Part shown: positions 19,840 to 28,264 of the stretch, in pieces
How positions within the stretch are numbered: the stretch's first letter is position 1
Layout of the letters: every line of letters starts with the position of its first letter
Assembly: GCF_042648505.1 (NCBI RefSeq)
Contig: NZ_JBHRXK010000007.1
Span: forward strand, 62,001 to 126,000
Origin: Lysobacter_L cavernae
GTDB taxonomy: Bacteria > Pseudomonadota > Gammaproteobacteria > Xanthomonadales > Xanthomonadaceae
Reading direction: 5' to 3'
Length of the DNA: 64,000 bases
Translations under genes and position numbers: made by a program
The notes under the pieces: model-generated
Told to the model about the DNA's origin: nothing
Databases searched by the model: none
The model's input: the letters and a program-made list of their open reading frames with translations, nothing else

Positions 19840-20925
19840 TCACGCCGATGCGGTGAGCCGGGCGAGTTCGTCGGCCTGGTGCTCGTGCTGCAGGCGACCG
19901 ATCAGCGCGTCCAGGTCGCCTTCGATGACGTTGGGCAGATCGTAGAGGGTCAGGCCCTCGACGCGATGGTCGGTAATGCGGCCCTGCGGGAAGTTGTAGG
20001 TGCGGATGCGCTGGCTGCGGTCGCCGCTGCCGACCTGCAGCTTGCGCGTTTCCGCCTGGGCGGCGGCGGCCTTGACAGCCTGGGCCTCGGCCAGCATCGC
20101 GTTCAGCCGCTTCATCGCCTTGTCGCGGTTGGCGTGCTGGCTGCGCTCGGTCTGGTTTTCCACCACGATCCCGCTGGGCACGTGGGTGATGCGGATCGCC
20201 GACTCGGTTTTGTTGACGTGCTGGCCGCCGGCGCCGCTGGAGCGGAACGTGTCGATCCGCAGGTCGGCCGGGTTGATCTCGATGGGCTCGCCCTCGGCCT
20301 CGACCGGGATGATCGCCACCGTCGCCGCCGAGGTGTGGATGCGGCCCTGCGATTCGGTCGCGGGCACGCGCTGCACGCGGTGGGTGCCGGATTCGAACTT
20401 GAGGCGCGAGTAGGCGCCGCGGCCTTCGATGCGGGCGATGATTTCCTTGTAGCCGCCGTGCTCGCCGGCGCTGGCCGATTCGATCTCGACCTTCCAGCCC
20501 TGGCGCTCGGCGTAGCGCGCGTACATGCGGAACAGGTCGCCGGCGAAGATCGCCGCCTCGTCGCCGCCGGTGCCGGCGCGCACTTCCAGGTACAGATCGC
20601 CGTCGTCGCGCGCGTCCTTGGGGATCAGGTGGGCGAGCAGTTCGGCATCGAGCTGCTGCAGGCGCGCACTGGCCGCGGCGATCTCTTCCTCGGCCAGCTC
20701 GCGCAGCTCGGCGTCGCCGCGCATCGCCTCGGCCGTGGCCAGGTCGTGCTGGGCCTGGGCCTCGGCGGCGAGGGCGTTGGCGACTGGCTCCAACTGCGCA
20801 AACTCGCGCGAGTGCTTGCGGAAACGCTCGGCATCGCCGATCACGCCGGGATCGGAGAGCAGGCGTTCGAGTTCCTCGCGCCGTTCGGCCAGGGCTTCGA
20901 GTTTGCGGCGCAGGGTTGGAGTCAT
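19840..20925 (-). CDS. prfA: Peptide chain release factor 1
   Basis: A 361-residue RF1. It recognises UAA/UAG: the PxT anticodon-like motif is present as PAT in VPATESQGR, and GGQ lies at 233-235 (GAGGQHVNKTES), the same numbers as in E. coli. ATG 20925 matches the family start (MTPTLRRKLEAL). The usual Shine-Dalgarno position is occupied by an inverted repeat arm, so no good ribosome site is visible. It follows hemA, the normal hemA-prfA pair. Confidence 0.98.
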   Translation of the reverse strand: MTPTLRRKLEALAERREELERLLSDPGVIGDAERFRKHSREFAQLEPVANALAAEAQAQHDLATAEAMRGDAELRELAEEEIAAASARLQQLDAELLAHLIPKDARDDGDLYLEVRAGTGGDEAAIFAGDLFRMYARYAERQGWKVEIESASAGEHGGYKEIIARIEGRGAYSRLKFESGTHRVQRVPATESQGRIHTSAATVAIIPVEAEGEPIEINPADLRIDTFRSSGAGGQHVNKTESAIRITHVPSGIVVENQTERSQHANRDKAMKRLNAMLAEAQAVKAAAAQAETRKLQVGSGDRSQRIRTYNFPQGRITDHRVEGLTLYDLPNVIEGDLDALIGRLQHEHQADELARLTASA

Positions 20926-20930
20926 GAAGC

Positions 20931-21053
20931 CGGGAATCGACAATCGGGAATGGGGAATCGGAGCTGCGGCAACCGGCAAGCGACCGCGCTAGCCATTGTC
21001 GGCAGATTCTGGCGGCTGTTGTTCGATTCCCGATTCCCGATTGTCGATTCCCG
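20931..21053. repeat. 29-base inverted repeat (GATTCCC family) between hemA and prfA
   Basis: Arm 20931-20959 (starting CGGGAATCGACAATCGGGAA) is the reverse complement of arm 21025-21053 with one mismatch, separated by 65 bases. Each arm is a series of degenerate GGGAATC units. One arm encodes part of the HemA C-terminus; the other lies immediately before the prfA ATG. Related repeats occur at 39622-39722 and, with another unit, at 28176-28255. Confidence 0.9.
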
Positions 21054-22293
21054 TTTCCGGGAACAGCTTGTCGGCGGCGCGGGCCAGGTCGGCGTTGCCG
21101 GTCAGCGCGGCCTCGCGCAGGGCCACGGTCGGTGCGTGCAGCAGGCGGTTGGTGAGGGTGTGGGCGAGGAAGTTGAGCACTTCCTCCGGCTCGGCGCCGG
21201 CGGCGAGCTGCTGACGGGCCTTGCCCAGCGCCTCCTCCTTGGCTTGCTCGCCGTGCGCGCGCAGGCGCTTGAGCGGGGCGGTGCGGGTGCTTGCCGCCAG
21301 GGTCTCGGTGAAGCGCGCGACCTGCAGCTCGACGATGGCTTCGGCCTCGGTGGCGGCCTCGCGGCGGCTGCGACGGTTGTCCTCGATGGCGCGCTCCAGA
21401 TCGTCGACGGTGTACAGGAACACGTCGCGCAGCTCGGCCACATCGCTTGCGATGTCGCGCGGCACCGCCAGGTCGAGCAGCAGCATCGGCCGGTGCCTGC
21501 GCGTGGCCAGCGCGGCGGCGGCTTGCGGCTTGTGCAGGATCGGCTCGCGGCTGGCGGTGGCGGAGATCACCACGTCGGCTTCGCCCAGGTGCTTGTCGAG
21601 CTCGCTCAGCGGCAGGGCAACGCCGCCGTGGCGGCTGGCCAGCTCCTGGGCGTGGGCGAGGGTGCGGTTGGCGATCAGCAGGCGCTTCGCTTTGGCTTGC
21701 ACCAGGTGGCGCGCGGCCAACTCGATGGTTTCGCCGGCGCCGATCAGCAGCACGGTCGAGTCGTCGAGGCGGGCAAACGACTCCTGCGCCAGCCGCACCG
21801 CCGCCGAGGCCACCGAGACCGGGTTGGCGCCGATGCGGGTGTCGGTGCGGGCGCGCTTGGCGGTGGTGAAGGCATGCTGGAACAGGCGGTCGAGCTGGCT
21901 GCCGAGGCTGCCGGCGCCGCGCGCGGTCGCCCAGGCATCCTTGACCTGGCCGAGGATCTGCGGCTCACCGAGCACCAGCGAATCCAGGCCGGTGGCGACA
22001 CGGAACAGATGGCGCACGGCGTCGGCATCGCGGTGGCGGTACAGGTAGGCGTGCAGGTCGCCGACCTCGTCCGGGTGCGTGGCCAGCCAGTCGGCCAGCG
22101 CCTGGCCGTCGTCGTCGGCGACGGCATAGAGCTCGGTGCGGTTGCAGGTCGACAGCAGCGCCACCTCGCTGACCTGCGGCAACGCGCGCAGTGCATCGAG
22201 CGCGGCCGGCACGGTGTCGGCCGAGAACGCGACGCGCTCGCGCAGGCTGACCGGCGCGGTCTGGTGGTTGATGCCTAGTACGAACAAACTCAT
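20989..22293 (-). CDS. hemA: Glutamyl-tRNA reductase
   Basis: A 434-residue enzyme that reduces glutamyl-tRNA to glutamate-1-semialdehyde, the first committed step of C5-pathway tetrapyrrole synthesis, using NADPH. Visible features are GINHQTAPVSLRERVAF, catalytic Cys50 in LLSTCNRTE, the substrate loop GEPQILGQVKDA, the nucleotide site LIGAGETIELAARHL and a C-terminal dimer helix. The last roughly 20 residues (ETGIDNRESGIEQQ...) are translated from an inserted repeat and are unlikely to be conserved. ATG 22293 fits the family start MSLFVLGINH. A TAGAAT hexamer read on this strand at 22368-22373 may be its -10. Confidence 0.97.
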   Translation of the reverse strand: MSLFVLGINHQTAPVSLRERVAFSADTVPAALDALRALPQVSEVALLSTCNRTELYAVADDDGQALADWLATHPDEVGDLHAYLYRHRDADAVRHLFRVATGLDSLVLGEPQILGQVKDAWATARGAGSLGSQLDRLFQHAFTTAKRARTDTRIGANPVSVASAAVRLAQESFARLDDSTVLLIGAGETIELAARHLVQAKAKRLLIANRTLAHAQELASRHGGVALPLSELDKHLGEADVVISATASREPILHKPQAAAALATRRHRPMLLLDLAVPRDIASDVAELRDVFLYTVDDLERAIEDNRRSRREAATEAEAIVELQVARFTETLAASTRTAPLKRLRAHGEQAKEEALGKARQQLAAGAEPEEVLNFLAHTLTNRLLHAPTVALREAALTGNADLARAADKLFPETGIDNRESGIEQQPPESADNG

Positions 22294-22411
22294 TACGTCG
22301 AACTCACTGCGCCGGACTCTTCCGTTCAGGTGCTTGCGATAAGCTGCTGGCTTCCGATGGGTGGCCATTCTACCGGCCCCGTCTCTTCCCGGTTCCCTGC
22401 AGGCTGGATCG

Positions 22412-24091
22412 ATGCCCGTTGCCTCGCGCACGCTGTGTTTCATTCTCGCCGCCGTGCTCGTGTCCAGCGGACCGCTGCCGGCAGCCGAACGCAAGACCAC
22501 CCCCGCCGATCCGACCAGTGCCTCGCTCGAGTCGCTGCTGGTCGGAGAGTTCGCACTGCAGTCCGGCCGCCTCGACGAGGCCGCCCAGGCTTACCTGGGC
22601 GCCGCCCGCGCCGCCGATGACATCGCCCTGGCCGAACGCGCCACCCGCATCGCGCTGCTGGCCAAGGACGACAAGCGTGCCGCGCAGGCGCTGGCGCTGT
22701 GGCGCGAGCAGGGCGGGGAAGGCCTCAACCTGGCCGCGGCGCAGGCAGTACTGGCCACGCGCCGCGGTGACGAGCGCAGTGCCCGCAAGTACCTCACCCA
22801 GTTGCTGAAAGCGCCCGGCGACAGCGGCTGGCGTCAGGCACTGGGCGTGCTCGGTGCCGGCGCGCGCGATCCCCAGCAGGCCGCACGCCTGCTGGAGCGG
22901 CTGGTCGACGACGGCACCATCCCCAACAAGCTGCAGGCCTGGCTCGCGTTCGGTGGCCTGGCCCAGGGGCTGGAGCAGCCGCAGCTGGTCGAGCGCATCG
23001 TCGCCGAGGTGGTCAAGCGCTTCCCCGGCGAAGCCCGTGTCGGCCTGCTACGCGCCAACCAGCTGCGCGAGGCCGGCAAGCCCGACGAGGCCCGCCGGGT
23101 GCTCGAGTCGGTGGCGGCCGGGGCCGGCAGCGATGCGCCGCTGCGCCGTGCCATCGCCGACGAGTACCACGGCCTGGGCGACTACCACGCCGCCGAGGCC
23201 GTGATCGCGCAGGGCCCGCAGGACGACCAGAGCTACGCCCTGCGCGCCGCATTGCTGGCACAGGCCGAGGACAAGCCGACCCTGACCCGGCTCTACGACG
23301 AGCTGCGCGGCAACGCCAGCCAACCTGACCCGCAGCGCCGCCTGCTGCTGGGCCAGCTCGCCGAGTTCCTTGAGCGCAACGAGGAAGCGCTGGACTGGTA
23401 CCGCGGCGTGCCCGGTGGCCCCCAGCGCCTGCAGGCGCGGCTGCGCGGCGCCAACGTGCTGCACGAGCTGGGCCGGTCCGACGAGGCCTACCGGTCGCTG
23501 CGCGATCTCCAGTCCGACGCCGCGGTCGAGGACGACGCGCGCCGTGACGCCTACCTGCTCGAGGCCGCGCTGCGCCAGAAGGACAAGGACGACGCCGGCG
23601 AACTCGACGCCTACGCGCGCGGCCTGGCTGCGTTTCCCGACGATTCGGAACTGCTCTACGCCCGTGCCCTGGGCTGGGAGCGCCGCGACAACGTCCCGCG
23701 CGCCGAGGCCGACCTGCGCAAGATCCTGGTCGCCGAACCCGACAATGTCGCCGCGCTCAACGCGCTCGGCTACACCCTGGCCGATCGCACCACCCGCTAC
23801 CGGGAAGCGCTGCAGCTGATCGAGCGTGCCCGCACCGCCGAGCCCGACAACGCCGCCATCATCGACAGCTACGGCTGGGTGCTGTACCGGCTCGGCCGCA
23901 AGGAGGAGGCGCTGGTCGAGCTGCGCCGCGCCCTGACCCTGCAGAAGGACGCCGAGATCGCCTCGCACCTGGCCGAGGTGCTGTGGGAGCTTGGCCGCAA
24001 GGACGAGGCGCGCAAGTACTTCGAGCAGGCGCGCAAGATCGACCCGGACAACCGCTCGCTCAAGCGCGCGCTGGAAAAGACCGGGGCATGA
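22412..24091 (+). CDS. Exported TPR-repeat protein upstream of lolB
   Basis: A 559-residue protein with a Sec signal (MPVASRTLCFILAAVLVSS...AAE) and tetratricopeptide-type helical repeats throughout, clearest at about 375-555 (ALNALGYTLADRTTRYREALQLIERA, IIDSYGWVLYRLGRKEEALVELRRAL). It is probably periplasmic and involved in protein-protein contacts. The gene order TPR-lolB-ispE is common in gammaproteobacteria; the exact job is not known. I chose ATG 22412 because it begins the signal peptide; ATG 22361 adds 17 unlikely residues. The stop overlaps the lolB start (ATGA). Confidence 0.88.
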   Translation: MPVASRTLCFILAAVLVSSGPLPAAERKTTPADPTSASLESLLVGEFALQSGRLDEAAQAYLGAARAADDIALAERATRIALLAKDDKRAAQALALWREQGGEGLNLAAAQAVLATRRGDERSARKYLTQLLKAPGDSGWRQALGVLGAGARDPQQAARLLERLVDDGTIPNKLQAWLAFGGLAQGLEQPQLVERIVAEVVKRFPGEARVGLLRANQLREAGKPDEARRVLESVAAGAGSDAPLRRAIADEYHGLGDYHAAEAVIAQGPQDDQSYALRAALLAQAEDKPTLTRLYDELRGNASQPDPQRRLLLGQLAEFLERNEEALDWYRGVPGGPQRLQARLRGANVLHELGRSDEAYRSLRDLQSDAAVEDDARRDAYLLEAALRQKDKDDAGELDAYARGLAAFPDDSELLYARALGWERRDNVPRAEADLRKILVAEPDNVAALNALGYTLADRTTRYREALQLIERARTAEPDNAAIIDSYGWVLYRLGRKEEALVELRRALTLQKDAEIASHLAEVLWELGRKDEARKYFEQARKIDPDNRSLKRALEKTGA

Positions 24092-24714
24092 GCCGGCGCG
24101 CCCTCACGACCGCGGCCCTGACCGTGTTGCTGGCGGCGTGCGCCGCGCAGACGCCGCGACCGACCCTGCCGCAGCAGCAGGTCGCGGCCGCCGAAACCCG
24201 GCAGATCGCGCGCGAGGCGGGCCTGCGTGCGCAGCAGGCCTGGTCGCTGCAGGGGCGCATTGCGGTGTCGAACGGCAGCAAGGGTGGCAGCGGCCGGATC
24301 GAATGGGCGCAGGCCGGCGCCCATTACGAAGTCGCGCTGAGCGCGCCGGTGACCCGGCAGAGCTGGCGCTTGTCCGGGGACGATTCCAGCGCGTTGCTGG
24401 AGGGCCTCGAAGGCGGCCCGCGCCAGGGGCTGGACGCCGGCGCGCTGTTGCGCGAGACGACCGGTTGGGAAATTCCGGTGGTCGCCCTGGCCGAGTGGGT
24501 GCGCGGCGCCCGCGCCGCCGGCCTGGGGCCGGCGCAGGTGCGCTACGGCGCCGACGGCCGCCCGGCACGGATCGAGCAGGGCGGCTGGGGCATCGATTAC
24601 CGCTGGCCCGAATCGACCGCGACCGATGCCTTGCCGGAGCGGCTCGATGCCCGCCGCGGCGAGGCGCGGGTGCGCCTGATCGTCGACGAGTGGTCGGTCG
24701 GCGGCCGCGAATGA
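24088..24714 (+). CDS. lolB: Outer-membrane lipoprotein LolB
   Basis: A 208-residue lipoprotein with lipobox L-A-A-C (Cys18). LolB accepts lipoproteins from periplasmic LolA and inserts them in the outer membrane. The WSLQGRIAVSNGSKGGSGRIEWAQ strand pattern, the IPVVALAEWVRG segment and position between the TPR gene and ispE identify it. The ATG overlaps the TPR stop, and its own TGA overlaps the ispE ATG, so all three genes are coupled. Confidence 0.93.
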   Translation: MSRRALTTAALTVLLAACAAQTPRPTLPQQQVAAAETRQIAREAGLRAQQAWSLQGRIAVSNGSKGGSGRIEWAQAGAHYEVALSAPVTRQSWRLSGDDSSALLEGLEGGPRQGLDAGALLRETTGWEIPVVALAEWVRGARAAGLGPAQVRYGADGRPARIEQGGWGIDYRWPESTATDALPERLDARRGEARVRLIVDEWSVGGRE

Positions 24715-25586
24715 ATCCGGTCACCGAGCCGACCGACTGGTCGCTGTGGCCGGCACCGGCCAAGCTGAACCTGTTTCTGCGCATCACTGGTCGTCGCGAT
24801 GACGGCTATCACCTGCTGCAGACCGTGTTCCGCCTGCTCGACTGGGGCGATTCAATCCGGCTGCGGGTCCGCGAAGACGGCCTGGTGCGCCGCCACGGGG
24901 TGTCGGTGGCGGGTGTGGCCGAGGCCGATGACCTGACTGTGCGGGCGGCCAATCTGCTGCAAACGGAGACGAAAGCACTGCTTGGTGCGGATATCGTCAT
25001 CGAAAAGCGCATTCCGTCCGGGGGCGGTTTCGGCGGCGGCTCGTCCGATGCGGCGACCGTGCTGGTTGCCCTGGATGCGCTCTGGGGCACCGGGCTGGGG
25101 GTCGAGCGGCTGGCCGGTCTGGCCTTGCAGCTGGGCGCCGACGTGCCGGTGTTCGTGCGCGGTGACAACGCCTGGGCCGAAGGTGTCGGCGAGCGACTTG
25201 CGCCGGTCAGCTTGCCGCCGGCCTGGTACGTGCTGGCCGACCCCGGCGTGCATGCGCCGACCGCGAGCCTGTTCCGTGCTCCCGAATTGACGCGCGATGC
25301 CCCGCCCGCGACAATGTCGGACTTCGTTTCGGGTGTGCCGCTCGGGAATGCGTTCGAGCCGGTTCTGCGCGCGCGCGAGCCGGCCGTCGAGGCCGCGTTT
25401 GCTGCGCTGGCGCGGGTCGGTTCACCGCGACTGACCGGCTCCGGCAGCGGCTGTTTCGTCGAGTTCGCCACACGCGAAGCCGCCGAGGCCGCGCTGGCGA
25501 GGCTGCCATCGGGTCTTCGGGCCTGGCTGGCGCCGGGAGCGGCGCGGTCACCGTTGCGTGACGCGCTCGAAGCGAGTGGCCTTTAG
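24711..25586 (+). CDS. ispE: 4-diphosphocytidyl-2-C-methyl-D-erythritol kinase
   Basis: A 291-residue GHMP kinase of the MEP isoprenoid pathway, phosphorylating CDP-ME. It shows PAPAKLNLFLRITGRRDDGYH with the N-terminal catalytic Lys, the ATP loop PSGGGFGGGSSDAATVL, LGADVPVFVRG with the catalytic Asp, and a C-terminal TGSGSGCFVEF loop. ATG 24711 overlaps the lolB stop. Confidence 0.97.
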   Translation: MNPVTEPTDWSLWPAPAKLNLFLRITGRRDDGYHLLQTVFRLLDWGDSIRLRVREDGLVRRHGVSVAGVAEADDLTVRAANLLQTETKALLGADIVIEKRIPSGGGFGGGSSDAATVLVALDALWGTGLGVERLAGLALQLGADVPVFVRGDNAWAEGVGERLAPVSLPPAWYVLADPGVHAPTASLFRAPELTRDAPPATMSDFVSGVPLGNAFEPVLRAREPAVEAAFAALARVGSPRLTGSGSGCFVEFATREAAEAALARLPSGLRAWLAPGAARSPLRDALEASGL

Positions 25587-25633
25587 GGCCCGTTCCAGCG
25601 AGCGGGTTCGAGGTCAACCAAACCAAAATCCGC

Positions 25634-25710
25634 AGGGGCGTCGCCAAGAGGCCCAAGGCACCAGGTTTTGATCCTGGCATTCGTAGGTTCGAATCCTACC
25701 GCCCCTGCCA
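25634..25710 (+). tRNA. tRNA-Gln (TTG)
   Basis: The cloverleaf has acceptor AGGGGCG/CGCCCCT, anticodon stem CCAGG/CCTGG with loop TTTTGAT (anticodon TTG), T arm GTAGG-TTCGAAT-CCTAC, and an encoded CCA end. It lies between ispE and prs, a common arrangement. Confidence 0.97.
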
Positions 25711-25793
25711 CTTAATCACGCGGACTGATCCGGTGCGTGCCGGGTCGGACAGGACGTCACCCCGCCCCGGTCAGAGCGCAGCGGAGTAAGACA

Positions 25794-26753
25794 GTGCAAA
25801 ACGATCGTAATCTGCTGGTGTTCAGCGGCAATGCCAACCGCCCGCTCGCCGAGGCCGTGTGCAAGGAGCTCGGCATCCGTCCCGGCAAGGCGCTGGTGAG
25901 CCGTTTCTCCGACGGCGAGGTGCAGGTCGAGATCGAGGAGAACGTGCGTCGTCAGGAGGTCTTCGTGATCCAGCCGACCTGCGCGCCGAGCGCCGAGAAC
26001 CTGGTCGAGCTGCTGGTGCTGGTGGACGCGCTCAAGCGCGCCTCGGTCAGCAACGTCACCGCGGTGGTGCCGTACTTCGGTTACGCCCGCCAGGATCGTC
26101 GCCCGCGCTCCTCGCGCGTGCCGATCACCGCCAAGGTCGCGGCCAAGATGTTCAGCGCGGTCGGCACCGACCGGGTGTTGACGGTTGACCTGCATGCCGA
26201 CCAGATCCAGGGTTTCTTCGATATCCCGGTCGACAACGTGTACGCCTCGCCACTGCTGCTCGCCGACATCTGGCGCGCGCACGGCACCGACAACCTGATC
26301 GTGGTCTCGCCCGACGTCGGTGGCGTGGTGCGTGCCCGCGCGATCGCCAAGCGCCTCGATGACGCCGACCTGGCGATCATCGACAAGCGCCGCCCGCGCG
26401 CCAACGTCGCCACGGTGATGAACATCATCGGCGACGTCAGCGGCAAGACCTGCGTGCTGGTCGACGATATCGTCGACACTGCGGGCACCTTGTGCGCCGC
26501 CGCCGCCGCGCTGAAGGCGCAGGGCGCGACCAAGGTGGTCGCGTACTGCACGCACCCGGTGCTGTCGGGCGCGGCGCTGGCCAACATCGCCAAGTCGCAG
26601 CTCGACGAACTGGTGGTGACCGACACCATTCCGCTCACCGACGCGGCGCGCGAAACCGGCCGCATCCGCCAGCTCAGCGTCGCCGAGCTGCTGGCCGAGA
26701 CGATCCGCCGCATCGCCTTCGGCGAGTCGGTGAGCTCGCTCTACGTCGACTGA
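25794..26753 (+). CDS. prs: Ribose-phosphate pyrophosphokinase
   Basis: A 319-residue enzyme making PRPP from ribose 5-phosphate and ATP for nucleotide, His and Trp synthesis. It shows NLLVFSGNAN, the loop YARQDRRPRSS, DLHADQIQGFFDIPVDN, and the PRPP site VLVDDIVDTAGTL. The start is GTG 25794 after CGGAG; no ATG fits the family N-terminus. Confidence 0.97.
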   Translation: MQNDRNLLVFSGNANRPLAEAVCKELGIRPGKALVSRFSDGEVQVEIEENVRRQEVFVIQPTCAPSAENLVELLVLVDALKRASVSNVTAVVPYFGYARQDRRPRSSRVPITAKVAAKMFSAVGTDRVLTVDLHADQIQGFFDIPVDNVYASPLLLADIWRAHGTDNLIVVSPDVGGVVRARAIAKRLDDADLAIIDKRRPRANVATVMNIIGDVSGKTCVLVDDIVDTAGTLCAAAAALKAQGATKVVAYCTHPVLSGAALANIAKSQLDELVVTDTIPLTDAARETGRIRQLSVAELLAETIRRIAFGESVSSLYVD

Positions 26754-26799
26754 GGCCTATGAAATCTGCGGTGCCGGCTCCGGCCGTTATCGCAACCAC

Positions 26800-26828
26800 C
26801 GCTCACCTGGTCGCGGGTGAGCGTTCTT
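26800..26828 (+). terminator. Hairpin between prs and rplY
   Basis: CGCTCACC pairs with GGTGAGCG around an eight-base loop and is followed by TTCTT. It is a modest terminator or attenuator. Confidence 0.55.
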
Positions 26829-26871
26829 CCCGCCGCGAGGCGGATCAACGCAACAACAGTGAGTAACGAAA

Positions 26872-27528
26872 ATGTCCGAACACATCATCAAGGCCACTGG
26901 CCGCAACGTCGAGGGGAAGGGTGCGAGCCGCCGCCTGCGTCGTGCAGCCAGCATCCCGGCCATCGTCTACGGCGGCGCCGCCGCTCCGCAGCCGATCCAG
27001 CTTGAGCACGAGAAGACCTGGCTGGCCAGCCAGAACGAGTGGTTCTACTCGTCGATCCTGAGCCTCGATATCGACGGCAAGGTGCAGAAGGTGCTGCTGC
27101 GTGACATGCAGCGCCATCCGTTCAAGCAGATCATCATGCACCTGGACTTCCAGCGCGTGGACGAGAACCAGGCACTCAAGGCCGCCGTGCCGCTGCACTT
27201 CATCAACGAAGACAAGTCGCCGGCCGGCAAGTCGGCCGACGTCGTGGTGATGCACGAGCTCAACGAAGTCACCGTCAGCTGCCTGCCCAAGGACCTGCCG
27301 GAGTTCATCGAGATCGACCTGGCTGCGTTGAAGGTCGGCGACATCGTCCACCTGTCGGAGCTGAAGCTGCCGAAGGGCGTGGAGATTCCCGAGCTGAAGC
27401 TGGGCAAGGAGCACGACGTCGCCGTCGTCACCGCCAAGCACGGCCGGGAAGAGGCCGAGGCTCCGGCGGAAGGCGAGTCGGCCGACGTGCCGGCGGCCAA
27501 GGTCGCCAAGAAGGACGACGAGAAGTAA
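26872..27528 (+). CDS. rplY: 50S ribosomal protein L25 (long CTC type)
   Basis: A 218-residue L25/Ctc protein: an N-terminal 5S rRNA-binding L25 domain (about 1-95, GKGASRRLRRAASIPAIVYGG) and a C-terminal TL5-type beta domain (about 98-185), then an acidic/Ala tail ending in KKDDEK. E. coli has only the first domain. It sits in the conserved prs-rplY-pth-ychF order. Confidence 0.96.
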   Translation: MSEHIIKATGRNVEGKGASRRLRRAASIPAIVYGGAAAPQPIQLEHEKTWLASQNEWFYSSILSLDIDGKVQKVLLRDMQRHPFKQIIMHLDFQRVDENQALKAAVPLHFINEDKSPAGKSADVVVMHELNEVTVSCLPKDLPEFIEIDLAALKVGDIVHLSELKLPKGVEIPELKLGKEHDVAVVTAKHGREEAEAPAEGESADVPAAKVAKKDDEK

Positions 27529-27597
27529 TCGCGTCTGCCTGTCCTGTCCGTTACCGCGGGCAGGGCGGGTCGCGTGCTGCTTCCCGATTCGACCGCG

Positions 27598-28179
27598 ATG
27601 GCTGGCTTGCGCCTCATCGTCGGGCTGGGCAACCCCGGTCCCGAACACGCCCGGACCCGGCACAACGCCGGGTTCTGGTTTGTGGACGCCTTGGCGGACC
27701 GTCTGGGCGGCCGTTTCGGTCTCGAATCCAAGCTGTTCGGCGAAACCTGCAAGGTCGAGATCGCCGGCCAGCCGGTCTGGCTGCTCAAGCCAGCCACTTT
27801 CATGAACCTGTCCGGCAAGTCGATCGCCGCGGCCCTGCGCTACTGGAAGATCGAGCCGGAGCAGGCGCTGCTGGCGCATGACGAGCTCGATCTGCCGCCA
27901 GGCACCGCGCGGCTCAAGTTCGACGGCGGCCACGGCGGCCAGAACGGCCTGCGCGACACCATGCGCCTGCTCGGGAACGGTCAGTTTCACCGGTTGCGGA
28001 TCGGCATTGGCCATCCCGGCCACAAGGACAAAGTCACGCCGTGGGTGCTGGGCCGGCCCGGCCGCGACGACGAGGCCGCGATCGCGCGCGCCATTGACGA
28101 TGCGCTGGACGTGCTGCCGCTGGCGGTGACGGGCGATTTCAACGAGGCCATGAAGCAGCTGCATACGGCAAGGCCGTGA
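27598..28179 (+). CDS. pth: Peptidyl-tRNA hydrolase
   Basis: A 193-residue enzyme that recycles peptidyl-tRNA. It shows VGLGNPGPEHARTRHNAGFW with catalytic His22, KPATFMNLSG, HDELDLPPGTARLKFDGGHGGQNGLR, and a GIGHPGHKDKV loop. ATG 27598 begins MAGLRLIVGLGN; a GTG at 27574 is less likely. The stop codon lies at the edge of the following repeat. Confidence 0.97.
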   Translation: MAGLRLIVGLGNPGPEHARTRHNAGFWFVDALADRLGGRFGLESKLFGETCKVEIAGQPVWLLKPATFMNLSGKSIAAALRYWKIEPEQALLAHDELDLPPGTARLKFDGGHGGQNGLRDTMRLLGNGQFHRLRIGIGHPGHKDKVTPWVLGRPGRDDEAAIARAIDDALDVLPLAVTGDFNEAMKQLHTARP

Positions 28180-28255
28180 TTGGTGATTGGTGACTCGTGA
28201 TTGGCAAGAGCAGGCGCCTTCGAACGAGTCACCAATCACGAATCACGAATCACGG
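28176..28255. repeat. GTGATTGG-type inverted repeat between pth and ychF
   Basis: The left half is made of GTGATTGG/GTGACTCG units and the right half of their complements. The best pairing is 28184-28198 with 28225-28239 (15 of 15). The right half ends about ten bases before the ychF ATG and leaves no visible Shine-Dalgarno site. Confidence 0.85.
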
Positions 28256-28264
28256 ATTTAAATC

